DNA from: Collinsella sp.
Lineage (GTDB): Bacteria; Actinomycetota; Coriobacteriia; Coriobacteriales; Coriobacteriaceae
Length of the DNA stretch: 64,000 nucleotides
NCBI GenBank assembly: GCA_029264355.1
Contig: JARIBW010000010.1
Coordinates: 16,989 to 80,988, forward strand
Reading direction: 5' to 3'
Of this stretch, positions 14,319-24,622 are shown piece by piece (the stretch's first letter is position 1; every line of letters starts with the position of its first letter). The notes below the pieces were generated by a model that made no database searches, was not told where the DNA came from, and saw only the letters and a program-made list of their open reading frames with translations. Made by a program: the position numbers and the translations under genes.

Positions 14319-17300
14319 ATGGCTGAGCGAGGGGAAAGGGATCGAGGGGAAAGGGATCGGGGAGAGCACGAGGGCGCTTCGGCGTCCGAGGGCGTCTCCG
14401 CCGTGCCCGTGGAGCGCCTGGTGCATCGGGAGCGCCTGCTTCGAGATCTGAGGACGCAGGGCGAGGACGCCGGCATCACGGTCATCGTCGCGCCAGATGG
14501 TTTTGGCAAGACGACGCTGCTCGTCCAACGCGTCGCGGAAGTGCGCTCTCGCATTGATAGAGGGTCAGCCCGCATGCTGGACCTGGAAGGTCTCGATGAG
14601 GCGCAGGCGTATGAGTCGATCAAGCGGCTTGCGGAGGATCTCGATCCCCGCATGAGGCCGCTCGTGGCGCTCGATAATCTCACGACCCTGCAAGAACACG
14701 GTATCGAGGCGATGGTCGGCCTGCTGCGCTCCATGAGGGGCGAGGGCTTCGAAATAGTGGTGACCTGCCGACCGAGCAACAGGGCGTTTGTGGCGGCGAT
14801 GGGGGATTCGTGCAAGATCACGGCCCAGTCGCTGTTGGTGAAGCCCCGAGAATATCCGGCATGGGCACGCAAGCTTTCGATTGCGAGCGGGTTGGATGTA
14901 TACGGGCTGACCCAAGGGGTCCCTCGGCTTGTGGCGATGCTGGGAGATGCGACGTCGGTCGATGAGATGTCGGAGGCCTTCGAGTGCGCGACGGTCGAGT
15001 TGTACCGAAGTGTCGTATATGAATTGAGGAGGGGCAGGGATTCCCTGTATCGAACGGTGTGCCTGCTCATCATGAGCGGTTTTGGCGGCATCCGCGATTT
15101 TGACCGTGCGGGCATGCGCATACGCAAGGACAGCTGGCTCCGCCTGGCGCGGGAGTACCCGATTTTCGGGTTCGACGCGAAGGGGGACGCGTACCGATGC
15201 ATGTCGAACCGCGGGGCCGCGTTCGCCGAGCTGAAGTGCGAGCTCGTCCGCTCCCGCCCGCTTTACGCGGTCCGTGCGGCGAAGATGATGCTGGAAGTGG
15301 GCAATATCGACGGGGCCGTCGGGCTGATGCGCATGTTCGAGCGGGAGGGGGATGCGACGGCGCTCATCGCCGAGTATCCCACGGCGTGCGCGTTGAGCGG
15401 CAATGGGGCGTTTCTGACGGCGCTGGTGGAGCGGATGGGCGGCTCGGCGGTGTGCTCGATTCAAGTCGGCGTCGTGCTGGCGCTGTACCTATGCGCCCTG
15501 GAGCGTGGGGATTACCGGGCGGCGCGCATCATGGCGGCGGAGTTGCGCAGGCGCCCGTCGGAGATTCTGGACGAGGTGAGCCCGAGTGCCTGGCGTGAGG
15601 CGACGGCCATGGCGGCGGTATGGGGCGAATGCTCGGGCGTGGCGCTTCCCGATGTGAGCCATGGGAAGGGGCGCGATTGCGAGACGGCGGCCTCGAGGCA
15701 GCTGGAGCTCCATGTGCGTGTGCAGAGGTGCATCATGGCCGGGGATGGGGTGGTGAGCATCGACGACGGTGTGGGTATCAATGAGGCCCTCCTCGGCGCG
15801 AAGGGCATATCGGTCCCGGGGCTCCTCCTCGCGTGCGACGGAATCCTGCTCGACGCCTTCAAGGGGGAGGTGGGGGATGCCCGCGCGCTCGACGCCCATC
15901 TTCAGGAAGTGGCCCGGCTGTTGATGGGCCGGCATCTCGATCCGATCGCGTCGTATGTGCGCGTGGTCGGTTCAACCTGCCGTTTGATGGCGGGGTTGCC
16001 CGTGGTGGACGAGCGCGCGTTCGTCGACGCGGGCACGGCTTGCGTCAGGTGCTCTGATTTTGCCATGCAGCTGTATTGTCTGGTCGGTGAAGGTTGGCAA
16101 GACTTGGCGGTTGGGCAGATCGTGAACGCGCAATTCCGCGCCCAGCAGGTGAAGAAGCTCGCGAGCCCCGACCAAGGCTTCGTCATCGCCTGGGCGAGTT
16201 TCTTGGAGTGCGCCGCGCATCTGCTCAATTCGTCTCATGTCGTTCTCAACGAGGAGGCCGACGAGTTCGATGCGGGCGAGGGCGCGTGCACGGTCGTGGA
16301 TGCGTGGATCGTCGCGATGCAGCTCTCGGCGGCTTCCCGGCTCCCGGAGCTTTCGGCATGGTGCTCTTTGCGCCGCCCGCTTTTGCTCGACGAGGGTATC
16401 CGCGCCCGGGCATGCCAGCTCATCAGGGCGGTTGGGGACCGTGCGGCCCCGCTGGTGCGCATGCTGCCCGACGGCTTCGGCGAGGCCGCTCCGGGCGGGA
16501 AGCGCGCCGATGCGGCCTCACCGGTCCTATTCGATGTCGCGTCGGTCGACTCCGGCCAGCGGTTGGGTCAGGTGACGATCAGCCTGTTCGGCGGATTTCA
16601 GGCGATGCGCAACGGCCACACGCTCACGGATGCGCTTTGGCGGAGGAAGAAGGCGTGCGTCATCGCGGCACGCCTCGCGCTCGCCGGGGGCAACTTCGTG
16701 GGCCGTCAGGTGATCATGGAGGAGATGTGGCCGGATAAGGACTACAAGCATGCGCGGGAGTCGATGTATTCCTCGCTGAGCTCGTTGCGCGCGGCGTTCG
16801 GGCAGCATGCGGATGGGCCGCAATATGTCCTCACGCAAGGCGAGGGGGTGGCGCTGAACATGGAATACGTGATGGCGGATACCGCGTGCTTCGACGCCCT
16901 CGCCCGCGACGTGCTGCTGAGGAGGACGGGGACCTCCTCACGCGAGATCATCGAGACGTGCTTGAAGATCGAGGAGATATACAAAGGCCCCCTTTATGTC
17001 CCGGAGAGCGGGAACACGTCGTATTACCTGCGTGTCCGCCGCGTCTATCAGATGAAGTTCGCAGATTGCATGGTGCGTGGAATCGAGGCCGCCCTCGAGA
17101 TGGACGATCTCCCATCGGCATCCTGGCTCATCGAGGCGGCGCTGCGGCAGGTGCCCTTGCGCGAGGATGTCGTCAGGTGCGCCATGAGGATCTACGACAA
17201 GACGGGAAGACGCCGGGAGATCGTGGAGCTCTACAACAACCACCTGCATATGCTCGAACGCGAGCTCGGGTCCATACCGGAAGAGGAGACGAGGATGACC

Positions 17301-17345
17301 TATGAGTCGATCATCGGGCGATCGGGGATGCAGGCCATGCTCTGA
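14319..17345 (+). CDS. Large SARP-type transcriptional regulator with N-terminal ATPase
   Basis: A ~1008-residue regulator. After a charged low-complexity start (two repeats of ERGERDRG-like sequence) comes a P-loop NTPase of the STAND type: VIVAPDGFGKTTLL near residue 57 and LVALDNL as the Walker B candidate. A long helical middle part follows. The C-terminus (from about residue 745) has a winged-helix DNA-binding domain (VTISLFGGFQAMRNG, then LWRRKKACVIAARLAL) and a bacterial transcriptional activator domain (EIYKGPLYVPE, then RQVPLREDVVRCAMRIY). ATG 14319 is preferred because GAAGGGAAGGAA precedes it. No target gene is adjacent in the same direction, so it is an orphan regulator; its signal is unknown. 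Confidence 0.85.
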   Translation: MAERGERDRGERDRGEHEGASASEGVSAVPVERLVHRERLLRDLRTQGEDAGITVIVAPDGFGKTTLLVQRVAEVRSRIDRGSARMLDLEGLDEAQAYESIKRLAEDLDPRMRPLVALDNLTTLQEHGIEAMVGLLRSMRGEGFEIVVTCRPSNRAFVAAMGDSCKITAQSLLVKPREYPAWARKLSIASGLDVYGLTQGVPRLVAMLGDATSVDEMSEAFECATVELYRSVVYELRRGRDSLYRTVCLLIMSGFGGIRDFDRAGMRIRKDSWLRLAREYPIFGFDAKGDAYRCMSNRGAAFAELKCELVRSRPLYAVRAAKMMLEVGNIDGAVGLMRMFEREGDATALIAEYPTACALSGNGAFLTALVERMGGSAVCSIQVGVVLALYLCALERGDYRAARIMAAELRRRPSEILDEVSPSAWREATAMAAVWGECSGVALPDVSHGKGRDCETAASRQLELHVRVQRCIMAGDGVVSIDDGVGINEALLGAKGISVPGLLLACDGILLDAFKGEVGDARALDAHLQEVARLLMGRHLDPIASYVRVVGSTCRLMAGLPVVDERAFVDAGTACVRCSDFAMQLYCLVGEGWQDLAVGQIVNAQFRAQQVKKLASPDQGFVIAWASFLECAAHLLNSSHVVLNEEADEFDAGEGACTVVDAWIVAMQLSAASRLPELSAWCSLRRPLLLDEGIRARACQLIRAVGDRAAPLVRMLPDGFGEAAPGGKRADAASPVLFDVASVDSGQRLGQVTISLFGGFQAMRNGHTLTDALWRRKKACVIAARLALAGGNFVGRQVIMEEMWPDKDYKHARESMYSSLSSLRAAFGQHADGPQYVLTQGEGVALNMEYVMADTACFDALARDVLLRRTGTSSREIIETCLKIEEIYKGPLYVPESGNTSYYLRVRRVYQMKFADCMVRGIEAALEMDDLPSASWLIEAALRQVPLREDVVRCAMRIYDKTGRRREIVELYNNHLHMLERELGSIPEEETRMTYESIIGRSGMQAML

Positions 17346-17440
17346 TCGCGATGAAAAAAGGCGCACCCGCAGGCGCGCCTCACGATGGGCGAAGGACGGC
17401 GGGACGAGATGCCCTTGCGACCCGCCGATGGCGAGACGCC

Positions 17441-17740
17441 TTAGCCGAGCTCGATGTGCTCGATGTCCTTGCGGCTGCTCGCGCGATACAGGGAGAAACG
17501 GTGACCGATGACCTGGACGACCTCGGCGCCCACGAGCTCGGCGAGCTGATCGGCGGCCTCGCGGCAGGAGAGCAGGCTGCCGTCCTGGACGGAGCACTTG
17601 ACGAGCTCGTGGGCCTCGAGCGCCTCCTCGGCCTGCTTGGCGATGGCGTCGGTCACATCGGCCTTGCCGATATGGACGACGGGGTTGAGGTGGTGCGCGA
17701 GGGCGCGGAGCTGGCGGACCTGCTTGCCGGTGAGAGCCAT
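17441..17740 (-). CDS. yhbY: YhbY-type CRM-domain RNA-binding protein
   Basis: A 99-residue CRM-domain protein associated with the pre-50S ribosome in other bacteria. Family features are LTGKQVRQLRALAHHLNPV, then VHIGKADVTDAI near residue 21, VKCSVQDGS near 45 and GHRFSLYR near 80. The ATG at 17740 matches the family start. The longer frame upstream is not used because it lacks homology-like sequence. It is encoded opposite to its neighbours as a single gene. A run of A at 17354-17360 beside a short GC stem may serve as its terminator. Confidence 0.92.
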   Translation of the reverse strand: MALTGKQVRQLRALAHHLNPVVHIGKADVTDAIAKQAEEALEAHELVKCSVQDGSLLSCREAADQLAELVGAEVVQVIGHRFSLYRASSRKDIEHIELG

Positions 17741-17998
17741 GTATTCGCTCGCTTTCTGCGGAGGTGATGATTTCAGCAGGTAAACGATAGCGCAGTGGGG
17801 GCACGTCGGCAAGCGCGCCGGGTATGGCGGGGCGCACCTCCACGAGGCTCCCACGACGGGGGCCGAAAGGGGAGGGAAAAGCGCCGGGAGCTCCATGTCA
17901 CTTCTTATGTTTCGTGAGGTATGGGGGCGTCACGGCGGGTCCGGGAACGTTAGAATGATTGAACACGTGCAAGCATGATATTCGCCAAAGGAGCCGCC

Positions 17999-19363
17999 AT
18001 GTCCATCACGCCCCAGGAGATTGCCGAGACGCGCGGTATGGTCTCGGAGCACAATTTGGACATCCGCACGATCACCATGGGCATCTCGCTCATGGGCTGC
18101 GCGGATGAGAACTTGGAGCGCATGTGCACGAAGGTGTACGACCATGTGACGCGCACCGCCGAGCGCCTGGTCGAGACTGCGGAGGGGCTGGAGCGCGAAT
18201 ACGGCATCCCGATCGTCAACAAGCGCGTGGCGGTCACCCCGGTGGCCCAGATCGCGTCCGCTTGCCCCGACGAGGACCTCGTCCCGTTGGCCCATGCCCT
18301 CGACCGGGCCGCGGAAACGCTCGGCATCGACTATCTCGGCGGTTACTCGGCGCTGGTGCACAAGGGCATCGGCGATGCGGACCGCCGCCTCATGGCGTGC
18401 ATCCCGCGCGCCCTCGCCGAGACGAGCCGCGTGTGCTCGAGCGTCAACGTGGCCACTCTGCGCGCCGGCATCAATATGGACGCGGTGCTCATGGCCGCGC
18501 AGACCATCATCGACGCCGCCAAGCTCACCGCCGACCGCGAGTGCGTGGGCGCCTCCAAGTTCGTCTGCTTTGCGAACATGGTCGAGGACTCGCCGTTCAT
18601 GGCGGGCGCCGTGCACGGATCCGGTGAGGCCGACGCCGTGATCAACGTCGGAGTATCGGGCCCGGGCGTCATGGCCGCCGCGCTCGATGAGCTGCCGGCC
18701 GATGCCGATATGATGCAGGTCGCGGAGCGCATCAAGCAGACCGCCTTCAAGATCACCCGCGCCGGCGAGCTCATGAGCCGCGAGGCCTCGCGTCGCCTGG
18801 GCGTCGAGAAGGGCATCGTCGACCTGTCGCTCGCCCCCACGCCCGCTGTGGGCGATTCCGTGGCCCGCATCCTCGAGATCATCGGCGTGGGCCAGTGCGG
18901 CGGCCCCGGCACGACCGCGGCGCTCGCCCTGCTCAACGACTGCGTGAAGAAGGGCGGCGTCATGGCGAGCTCCAGCGTGGGCGGCCTGTCCGGCGCCTTC
19001 ATCCCGGTGTCCGAGGACGCGGGCATGATCGAGGCCGCCGAGGCCGGCGCCCTCTCCCTTGAAAAGCTCGAGGCCATGACCTGCGTCTGCTCGGTGGGCC
19101 TCGACATGATCGCGGTTCCCGGGGACACGGACGTGGAGACCATAGCCGGCATCATCGCCGACGAGATGGCCATCGGCGTCATCAACAACAAGACCACGGC
19201 CGTGCGCGTCATCCCGGCGATCGGCAAGGGGGTCGGCGAGTCCGTCGACTACGGCGGGCTGTTCGGCCGGGCTCCGGTCATGCCGGTGAATCGCCATGCC
19301 GGCACGGTGTTCGCGCACCGCGGAGGCCGCTTCCCCGCCCCTATGAACTCGTTGAAAAACTAA
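17999..19363 (+). CDS. UPF0210/DUF711 family protein
   Basis: The 454-residue product matches the UPF0210 (DUF711) family, which has a pyruvate-formate-lyase-like barrel in solved structures but no assigned reaction. Typical segments are [12 protein letters not shown] at the N-terminus, [19 protein letters not shown] near residue 217, and [17 protein letters not shown] near the end. AAAGGAG sits before ATG 17999. In many genomes the gene follows a small ACT-domain protein; none is seen here. It lies upstream of glutamine synthetase, separated by 100 bp. Confidence 0.88.
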   Translation: MSITPQEIAETRGMVSEHNLDIRTITMGISLMGCADENLERMCTKVYDHVTRTAERLVETAEGLEREYGIPIVNKRVAVTPVAQIASACPDEDLVPLAHALDRAAETLGIDYLGGYSALVHKGIGDADRRLMACIPRALAETSRVCSSVNVATLRAGINMDAVLMAAQTIIDAAKLTADRECVGASKFVCFANMVEDSPFMAGAVHGSGEADAVINVGVSGPGVMAAALDELPADADMMQVAERIKQTAFKITRAGELMSREASRRLGVEKGIVDLSLAPTPAVGDSVARILEIIGVGQCGGPGTTAALALLNDCVKKGGVMASSSVGGLSGAFIPVSEDAGMIEAAEAGALSLEKLEAMTCVCSVGLDMIAVPGDTDVETIAGIIADEMAIGVINNKTTAVRVIPAIGKGVGESVDYGGLFGRAPVMPVNRHAGTVFAHRGGRFPAPMNSLKN

Positions 19364-19465
19364 CGCCCGCACCGAGCGTGGGTCGCGCCCGGCAATGGAG
19401 GCGACCTGCGGGCGGGCTCTAGGTCCCGGCGCCTCGATCGCGCCCCCGTATGCGAAAGGATGCAC

Positions 19466-21556
19466 ATGGCCGACCTCACCGAACGCTTCGGCACGATGGT
19501 TTTCTCCGAAGACGTCATGAAGAAGTGGCTTCCCAAGGACGTGTACAAAAAGCTCGCCGCCACCATCGAGGGCGGGGAGCCGCTTGACCTGGATGTGGCG
19601 AACGCCGTGGCCCATGCCATGAAGGAATGGGCCATCTCCAAGGGGGCCACGCATTACGCCCATTGGTTCCAGCCGCTTTCGGGTATCACGAGCGAGAAGC
19701 ACGACAGCTTCCTCGAGCCCAACCACGACGGCACGGCCATTACCAAGTTCTCCGGCAAGGCCCTGATCAAGGGCGAGTCCGATGCGTCGAGTTTCCCCAA
19801 CGGCGGCTTGCGCGCCACGTTCGAGGCCCGCGGCTACACCGCCTGGGACGCCACGAGCCCGGCGTTCATCAAGGACGACGTCCTATGCATCCCCACCGCG
19901 TTTTGCTCCTACACCGGCGAGGCGCTCGACAAGAAGACCCCGCTGCTGCGCTCGATGACGGTGCTGGACGAGCAGGCCAAGCGCGTGCTCGCCCTCTTTG
20001 GCAAGCACCCGAAGCGCGTGGTGCCCTATGTGGGCGATGAGCAGGAGTATTTCCTCATCAAGAAGGACGCATATCGCAAGCGCCGGGACCTGGTCATCTG
20101 CGGCAGGACTTTGTTCGGCGCCGCGCCCGCCAAGGGCCAGGAGCTCGAGGAGCACTATTTCGGTGCGATTCGCCCCACCGTCTCGGCTTACATGAAGGAC
20201 CTCGACGACGAGCTCTGGGCACTGGGCATCCCGTCCAAGACCAAGCACAACGAGGTCGCGCCCTGCCAGCACGAGCTCGCGCCCGTGTACTCCGAGCTCA
20301 ACGCCTCGGTGGACAACAACCTGCTCATGATGGAGAAGATGAAGCTCATCGCCAGCCGTCACGATTTGGTGTGCCTGCTGCACGAGAAGCCGTTCGAGGG
20401 CATCAACGGCTCGGGCAAGCACAACAACTGGTCGCTCGGCACCGCCGATGAGAACCTGCTCGAGCCCGGCGATACGCCGCTGGAGAACCTGCAGTTCATC
20501 GTCTTTCTCACCGCCGTGATCGAAGCCGTGGACAAGTATCAGGACCTTCTGCGCGCCAGCGCCGCGAGCTGCGGAAACGATCATCGCCTGGGCGCCAACG
20601 AGGCCCCGCCGGCGATCGTGTCCATCTTCTTGGGCGATCAGCTCACCGAGGTCGTCGAGATGATCATGGACGGCGAGGCGAGCGTCCACGCCACCACCGA
20701 CACGCTCACCTTCGGCACGGTCATCCTGCCCAACCTCGAGCAGGACAACACTGACCGCAACCGCACGAGCCCCTTCGCCTTCACGAACAACAAGTTCGAG
20801 TTCCGCGCCGTGGGCTCTGAGGCCAACGTCTCCGATGCGAACACGGTGCTCGACACGGCGGTCGCCGAATCCCTGCGCGATTTCGCCGACGCGCTCGAGG
20901 GCGTGCCCGCCGACTCGTTCCAGGAGGCCGCGCTGGCCTACTGCGCCGAGCACCTGCGCGCGCATCGTCGCATCCTGTTCTCGGGCGACGGCTATTCCGA
21001 CGCCTGGGAGCAGGAGGCCGAGCGCCGCGGCCTGTGCAACTATCGCACCACCGCCGACGCGCTGCCCGCGTTCGTCGCCGAGAAGAACATCAAGCTCTTC
21101 AGCGATATGGGCGTGCTCACCGAGGCCGAGGCCGTCTGCCGCTACGAGGTGAAGCTCGAGAAGTACAACAAGCTCATGAACATCGAGGCGACGACGATGG
21201 TGCGCGAGGCCCGTCGCACGTACCGCCCGGTCATCACCGCGTACGCCACCAAGGTCGCGAAGGGCCTCGATACCATCCGCGCCGCCGGCGCGGAGGCCGC
21301 CATGGCCTACGAGCAGGCGACGCTCAACGAGCTGTGCGAGGGCATCACCTCCATCAACGAGTCCATCGCCCGCCTCGATGAGGTCCACGCCAAAGCCAAG
21401 GGCATCCGCGACGGCCAGCTGCAGGCCGATTGCTATGCGCATGAGGTCGCTCCCGTCATGTCCGACCTGCGTGCCGCGGTCGACGCCATGGAGGAGATCG
21501 TGGCGGCCGATTATTGGCCGGTGCCGACCTACGATGACGTCTTGTTCTACGTCTAA
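19466..21556 (+). CDS. glnN: Glutamine synthetase type III
   Basis: Makes glutamine from glutamate, ammonia and ATP. The 696-residue length identifies the large type III form (GSI is ~450). Typical motifs are [50 protein letters not shown] near residue 192, [17 protein letters not shown] near 265, and [18 protein letters not shown] near 310. The start used is ATG 19466, five bases after GAAAGGA; an ATG six bases earlier overlaps that site. Type III enzymes are not regulated by adenylylation. It ends just before tRNA-Glu. Confidence 0.95.
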   Translation: MADLTERFGTMVFSEDVMKKWLPKDVYKKLAATIEGGEPLDLDVANAVAHAMKEWAISKGATHYAHWFQPLSGITSEKHDSFLEPNHDGTAITKFSGKALIKGESDASSFPNGGLRATFEARGYTAWDATSPAFIKDDVLCIPTAFCSYTGEALDKKTPLLRSMTVLDEQAKRVLALFGKHPKRVVPYVGDEQEYFLIKKDAYRKRRDLVICGRTLFGAAPAKGQELEEHYFGAIRPTVSAYMKDLDDELWALGIPSKTKHNEVAPCQHELAPVYSELNASVDNNLLMMEKMKLIASRHDLVCLLHEKPFEGINGSGKHNNWSLGTADENLLEPGDTPLENLQFIVFLTAVIEAVDKYQDLLRASAASCGNDHRLGANEAPPAIVSIFLGDQLTEVVEMIMDGEASVHATTDTLTFGTVILPNLEQDNTDRNRTSPFAFTNNKFEFRAVGSEANVSDANTVLDTAVAESLRDFADALEGVPADSFQEAALAYCAEHLRAHRRILFSGDGYSDAWEQEAERRGLCNYRTTADALPAFVAEKNIKLFSDMGVLTEAEAVCRYEVKLEKYNKLMNIEATTMVREARRTYRPVITAYATKVAKGLDTIRAAGAEAAMAYEQATLNELCEGITSINESIARLDEVHAKAKGIRDGQLQADCYAHEVAPVMSDLRAAVDAMEEIVAADYWPVPTYDDVLFYV

Positions 21557-21565
21557 GGTCTCTGC

Positions 21566-21571
21566 TATACT
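21566..21571 (+). promoter_or_regulatory. -10 element of the tRNA-Glu promoter
   Basis: TATACT lies 11 bp before the mature tRNA 5' end. No good -35 is visible because the upstream sequence is the end of the glutamine synthetase gene. Confidence 0.5.
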
Positions 21572-21581
21572 CTAGCCCGCT

Positions 21582-21658
21582 GTCCCCATCGTCTAGCGGC
21601 CTAGGACGCCACCCTTTCAAGGTGGATATCACGGGTTCGAATCCCGTTGGGGGCACCA
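21582..21658 (+). tRNA. tRNA-Glu (TTC)
   Basis: Cloverleaf with acceptor GTCCCCA/TGGGGGC, anticodon loop CCTTTCAAG giving TTC, T-arm ACGGGTTCGAATCCCGT, discriminator A and encoded CCA. Confidence 0.97.
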
Positions 21659-21721
21659 TCGCTGTGTTCGGACCCGCTCGGCTTTTCGCCGGGCGGGTCC
21701 TTTGCATAAGGGAGGTCCGGG

Positions 21722-22249
21722 GTGATGGAGGCCAAACGCGTTGCCCGCTCGGGTGTCATGGCGGCATTGTTGGCGGTGTCCGCCCAGGTGATGCTGCCTA
21801 TCGGTCCGGTTCCCCTCACACTGCAGACCCTGGTGCTCGCCATGATCCCGGCCGTGCTCGATCCGGCGACCTCGATGCTCACGGTGCTGGCCTATGTGGC
21901 GCTCGGTGCGGCGGGGCTGCCGGTCTTTGCCGGCTTCAACGGCGGGATCGGCGCGCTCGCCGGGCCGACGGGCGGTTTTTTGTGGGGCTTCGCCCTCGGC
22001 TGCGCGCTGGCGGGTGCGCTGTCCAAAGTCCTCGGCGGCAGGGTTGGGGCGTATCCCCGCGCGCTTGCGTGCGCGGCCCTTCTTGTGCTCGTATCGTATG
22101 TGTGCGGAACCGTCCAGCTCATGGTGCTCATGAACCTCGATCTTGCGGGGGCCCTTGCCATCGCGGTGATCCCCTTCGTGGTCCCCGATGCCGTGAAGAT
22201 CGCCGTGGGTGCGCGCCTGGGTTGCACGGTGGCGCGCGTGGTGGGATAA
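21722..22249 (+). CDS. bioY: Biotin transporter BioY (ECF S-component)
   Basis: A 175-residue integral membrane protein with about six hydrophobic helices, the substrate-binding unit of an energy-coupling-factor transporter. BioY features are the N-terminal PIGPVPLTLQTL loop at about residues 24-36 and the GPTGGFLWGFALG segment near 83. The start may be GTG 21722 or ATG 21725; GGGAGG lies about eight bases upstream. No EcfA/EcfT genes are in the window, so it either shares a distant module or works alone. No biotin-operator-like palindrome is evident upstream. Confidence 0.93.
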   Translation: MMEAKRVARSGVMAALLAVSAQVMLPIGPVPLTLQTLVLAMIPAVLDPATSMLTVLAYVALGAAGLPVFAGFNGGIGALAGPTGGFLWGFALGCALAGALSKVLGGRVGAYPRALACAALLVLVSYVCGTVQLMVLMNLDLAGALAIAVIPFVVPDAVKIAVGARLGCTVARVVG

Positions 22250-22279
22250 AAGCGGCGTTCGCGCGATCGACGCATATGA

Positions 22280-22308
22280 ATCGGCCCCCATGGTCCATGG
22301 GGGCCGAT
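22280..22308. terminator. Palindromic terminator between bioY and murT-gatD
   Basis: ATCGGCCCCCATGG and CCATGGGGGCCGAT form a perfect 14-bp inverted repeat. It lies between convergent genes and so can act on both. No T-run follows. Confidence 0.7.
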
Positions 22309-22367
22309 CGCGTCCGAGCCGATGCGGGGGCGTTGTGATGCGAGGTGTGCCGTGATGCGGGCGTGCC

Positions 22368-24599
22368 TTAGGGCAGCAGGCCCATCGCGACGGCGCGGGC
22401 GGAGAGCTCGCGGTCGTCGTTGAGCGGGGACAGCGGCAATAGGGCCGCGGCCTGTGCATCGCCGGCGGAGCGGCGGCGCTCGAGCGCGCGCCCGATGAGC
22501 CAATCGGCGAGGTCGGGGTTCTTGGAAAGCGCGGGGCCGTGCAGGTAGGTGCCGATCAAGTTGCGATGCAGGCAGCCTTCGAACCCGTCTTGGCCGTTGT
22601 TGCCCGTGCCGGGAACGACCGAGACGCCCAGGGGATGCTCGACCTCGTCGAGGAACGTGCGGCCGCCGTGGTTCTCAAAGCCGACGAACGGGTCGTTCGA
22701 AAACTCGGTTTTGACCGCGACGTTTCCAGTCAGGCGTCCGTCGCCGCGAACGGTGTCGGCCGCGATGATGCCCAGGCCCTCGATCTTGTCATCGCCCATG
22801 TAGTAGGAGCGGCAGAGGAGCTGGTAGCTGCCGCAGATGGCGAGCATGACGCCGTCGTCTTCGACGTAGGCGCCGAGCGTGTCGCGCTGCGAGCGCAGTT
22901 CATGGGCGACGGCGAGCTGGTCACGGTCGGCCCCGCCGCCGATCAAGATGATATCGGCGGTCGCCAGGTCGAGCTCATCGCCCATGTGGACGTCGTCGAT
23001 TTGGGCGGGAATGCCGCGCCATGCGCAGCGGCGCTCGACGACCATGGCGTTGCCGCCGTCGCCGTACAGGTTCAAGGCATCCGGGTACAGGTGGACGATG
23101 CGAAGCGGCCGGTCGAGAACGGCGGATACGGCATGTCCCTCGTCCGCGAGGGCCGTTGTTTGCGTGTCCGCGGTAGCCGTTGCCCGTTCGCCGGGTGCGG
23201 TTGGTTCGATCGGGGTCGCCGTGGCGTTCACGCCCTCCGAGCTCAGGCGTTTGAGGTCGGCCACGACGGGTGGGAACGCCGTGTAGTTGGCGACGGCGAA
23301 GAAGTCGTCTTCGGAGGGCTCCGCGGCGACGGATGCGAGCGCCTGCTCGACATTTTCCACGATCTGGGCGTCGATCTCGGCGTATTTGAGGCGAACTTGC
23401 AGGTCGTTCGCGCGCGAGCCGCCCACGAAGGCGCGAATCCCCGGTGTCTCGGCGAGGCATTCGAAGTCGACGTCCCAGATCCAGGAGACGTCGCGCCCGT
23501 CGGCCTCTGCGTCATTCAGGAAAAAGGCCATGAGGCGGCCGTCGGAGGCCTTGATCTGCTGAATCTGACGGTCGAAGCCGACCGGGTTTTTGGCGAGGTC
23601 GCTCGCCACGGTGCGGCCCATGGCCCGCCAGCGCGTCATGCGCCCGCCCGTGGGGACGTAGGCGTCGAGCACGTTCTGGAAGCGCGAGGGGTCGGCTCCC
23701 AGGGCGCCGGCGGCGGTGCAGGCGGCCATGATGTTGTACACCATGTACAGGCCGTTGTAGGCGGTTGAAAGGGCGAGCTCACGGTCCTGCTCGGCCGTGC
23801 GGCCCGGTAGGTGCAGGGAGAACGAATAGCCACCCTCGGAGAGGGAGACGTCATGCGCCCATGCCGCGAGCTCGGGGCGCTCCCAGCCGCACGCGGGGCA
23901 GCGATAGGCGCCGAGTTGGCCGTACTGCAGGTACTCGTACTCGAGTGCCGCGTTGCATTTGGCGCAGAAGCGCGACTCGGCCATACGGGACGTCTCGGTC
24001 CCCGTCGCCCCCTGGATGCCGAACGCCACGCGCGGGTTGGGCACCCGGTCGGCGATGGCGGTGCAGAGGGGGTCGTCGGCGTTGAAGACGAGGACGGTCT
24101 CGGGCGAGGAGGCCAGGGCGGCGGCGATCGCGTCTTGCGTGCGGTCGATCTCGCCGTAGCGGTCGAGCTGGTCGCGGAACAGGTTGAGCAGCACGAAGTG
24201 CGTGGGTTTGAGGCGCGGGAGCACGCGGGTCGTGTAGAGCTCGTCGCATTCGAACACTCCCACGCGCACGGCGCCCGCGGTGCGTCGGCGCGCAGAGCCG
24301 GCCTCGAGCAGGGCGCCGGCGATGCCGGTCTCCATGTTGTTCCCGGCGCGGTTGCACACGCAGGTGAGGCCGCTCGCGCTCACGGCGTCGGCGATGAGGT
24401 TGGTCGTGGTGGTCTTGCCGTTGGTGCCGGTGACGACGACGCTGGCGTCGAGCAGGTCGGCGAGGTGGGCGATGAGCTCCGGGTCGATCGCCAGGCCGAT
24501 TTTGCCGGGCAGGGCGCCGCCGCTGCGGTGCAGGACGGAGCGGAGGCCCCAGCGGGCGATGCCGGCGGCCGTGGTGGCGATGTTCGAGGTGATGCTCAT
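22368..24599 (-). CDS. murT/gatD: MurT-GatD fusion: lipid II isoglutaminyl synthase
   Basis: One continuous 743-residue frame joins two proteins that are normally separate. Residues about 1-455 are MurT: the Mur-ligase P-loop VVTGTNGKTTTTNLI near 55, and a four-Cys zinc ribbon (CAKCNAALEY ... YRCPACGWER) near 205-235. A loose linker rich in Thr and Ala (about 460-497) follows. Residues about 498-743 are GatD: IVHLYPDALNLYGDGGN, the nucleophile Cys in AICGSYQLL, and the His in LIGTYLHGPALSKNPDLA. Together they amidate D-Glu of lipid II to D-isoglutamine using glutamine. Start ATG 24599 has AGGAG upstream. I see no stop or shift at the junction (around 23110-23240). Confidence 0.93.
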   Translation of the reverse strand: MSITSNIATTAAGIARWGLRSVLHRSGGALPGKIGLAIDPELIAHLADLLDASVVVTGTNGKTTTTNLIADAVSASGLTCVCNRAGNNMETGIAGALLEAGSARRRTAGAVRVGVFECDELYTTRVLPRLKPTHFVLLNLFRDQLDRYGEIDRTQDAIAAALASSPETVLVFNADDPLCTAIADRVPNPRVAFGIQGATGTETSRMAESRFCAKCNAALEYEYLQYGQLGAYRCPACGWERPELAAWAHDVSLSEGGYSFSLHLPGRTAEQDRELALSTAYNGLYMVYNIMAACTAAGALGADPSRFQNVLDAYVPTGGRMTRWRAMGRTVASDLAKNPVGFDRQIQQIKASDGRLMAFFLNDAEADGRDVSWIWDVDFECLAETPGIRAFVGGSRANDLQVRLKYAEIDAQIVENVEQALASVAAEPSEDDFFAVANYTAFPPVVADLKRLSSEGVNATATPIEPTAPGERATATADTQTTALADEGHAVSAVLDRPLRIVHLYPDALNLYGDGGNAMVVERRCAWRGIPAQIDDVHMGDELDLATADIILIGGGADRDQLAVAHELRSQRDTLGAYVEDDGVMLAICGSYQLLCRSYYMGDDKIEGLGIIAADTVRGDGRLTGNVAVKTEFSNDPFVGFENHGGRTFLDEVEHPLGVSVVPGTGNNGQDGFEGCLHRNLIGTYLHGPALSKNPDLADWLIGRALERRRSAGDAQAAALLPLSPLNDDRELSARAVAMGLLP

Positions 24600-24622
24600 G
24601 GGAGCTCCTGTCGTGATGGTGC

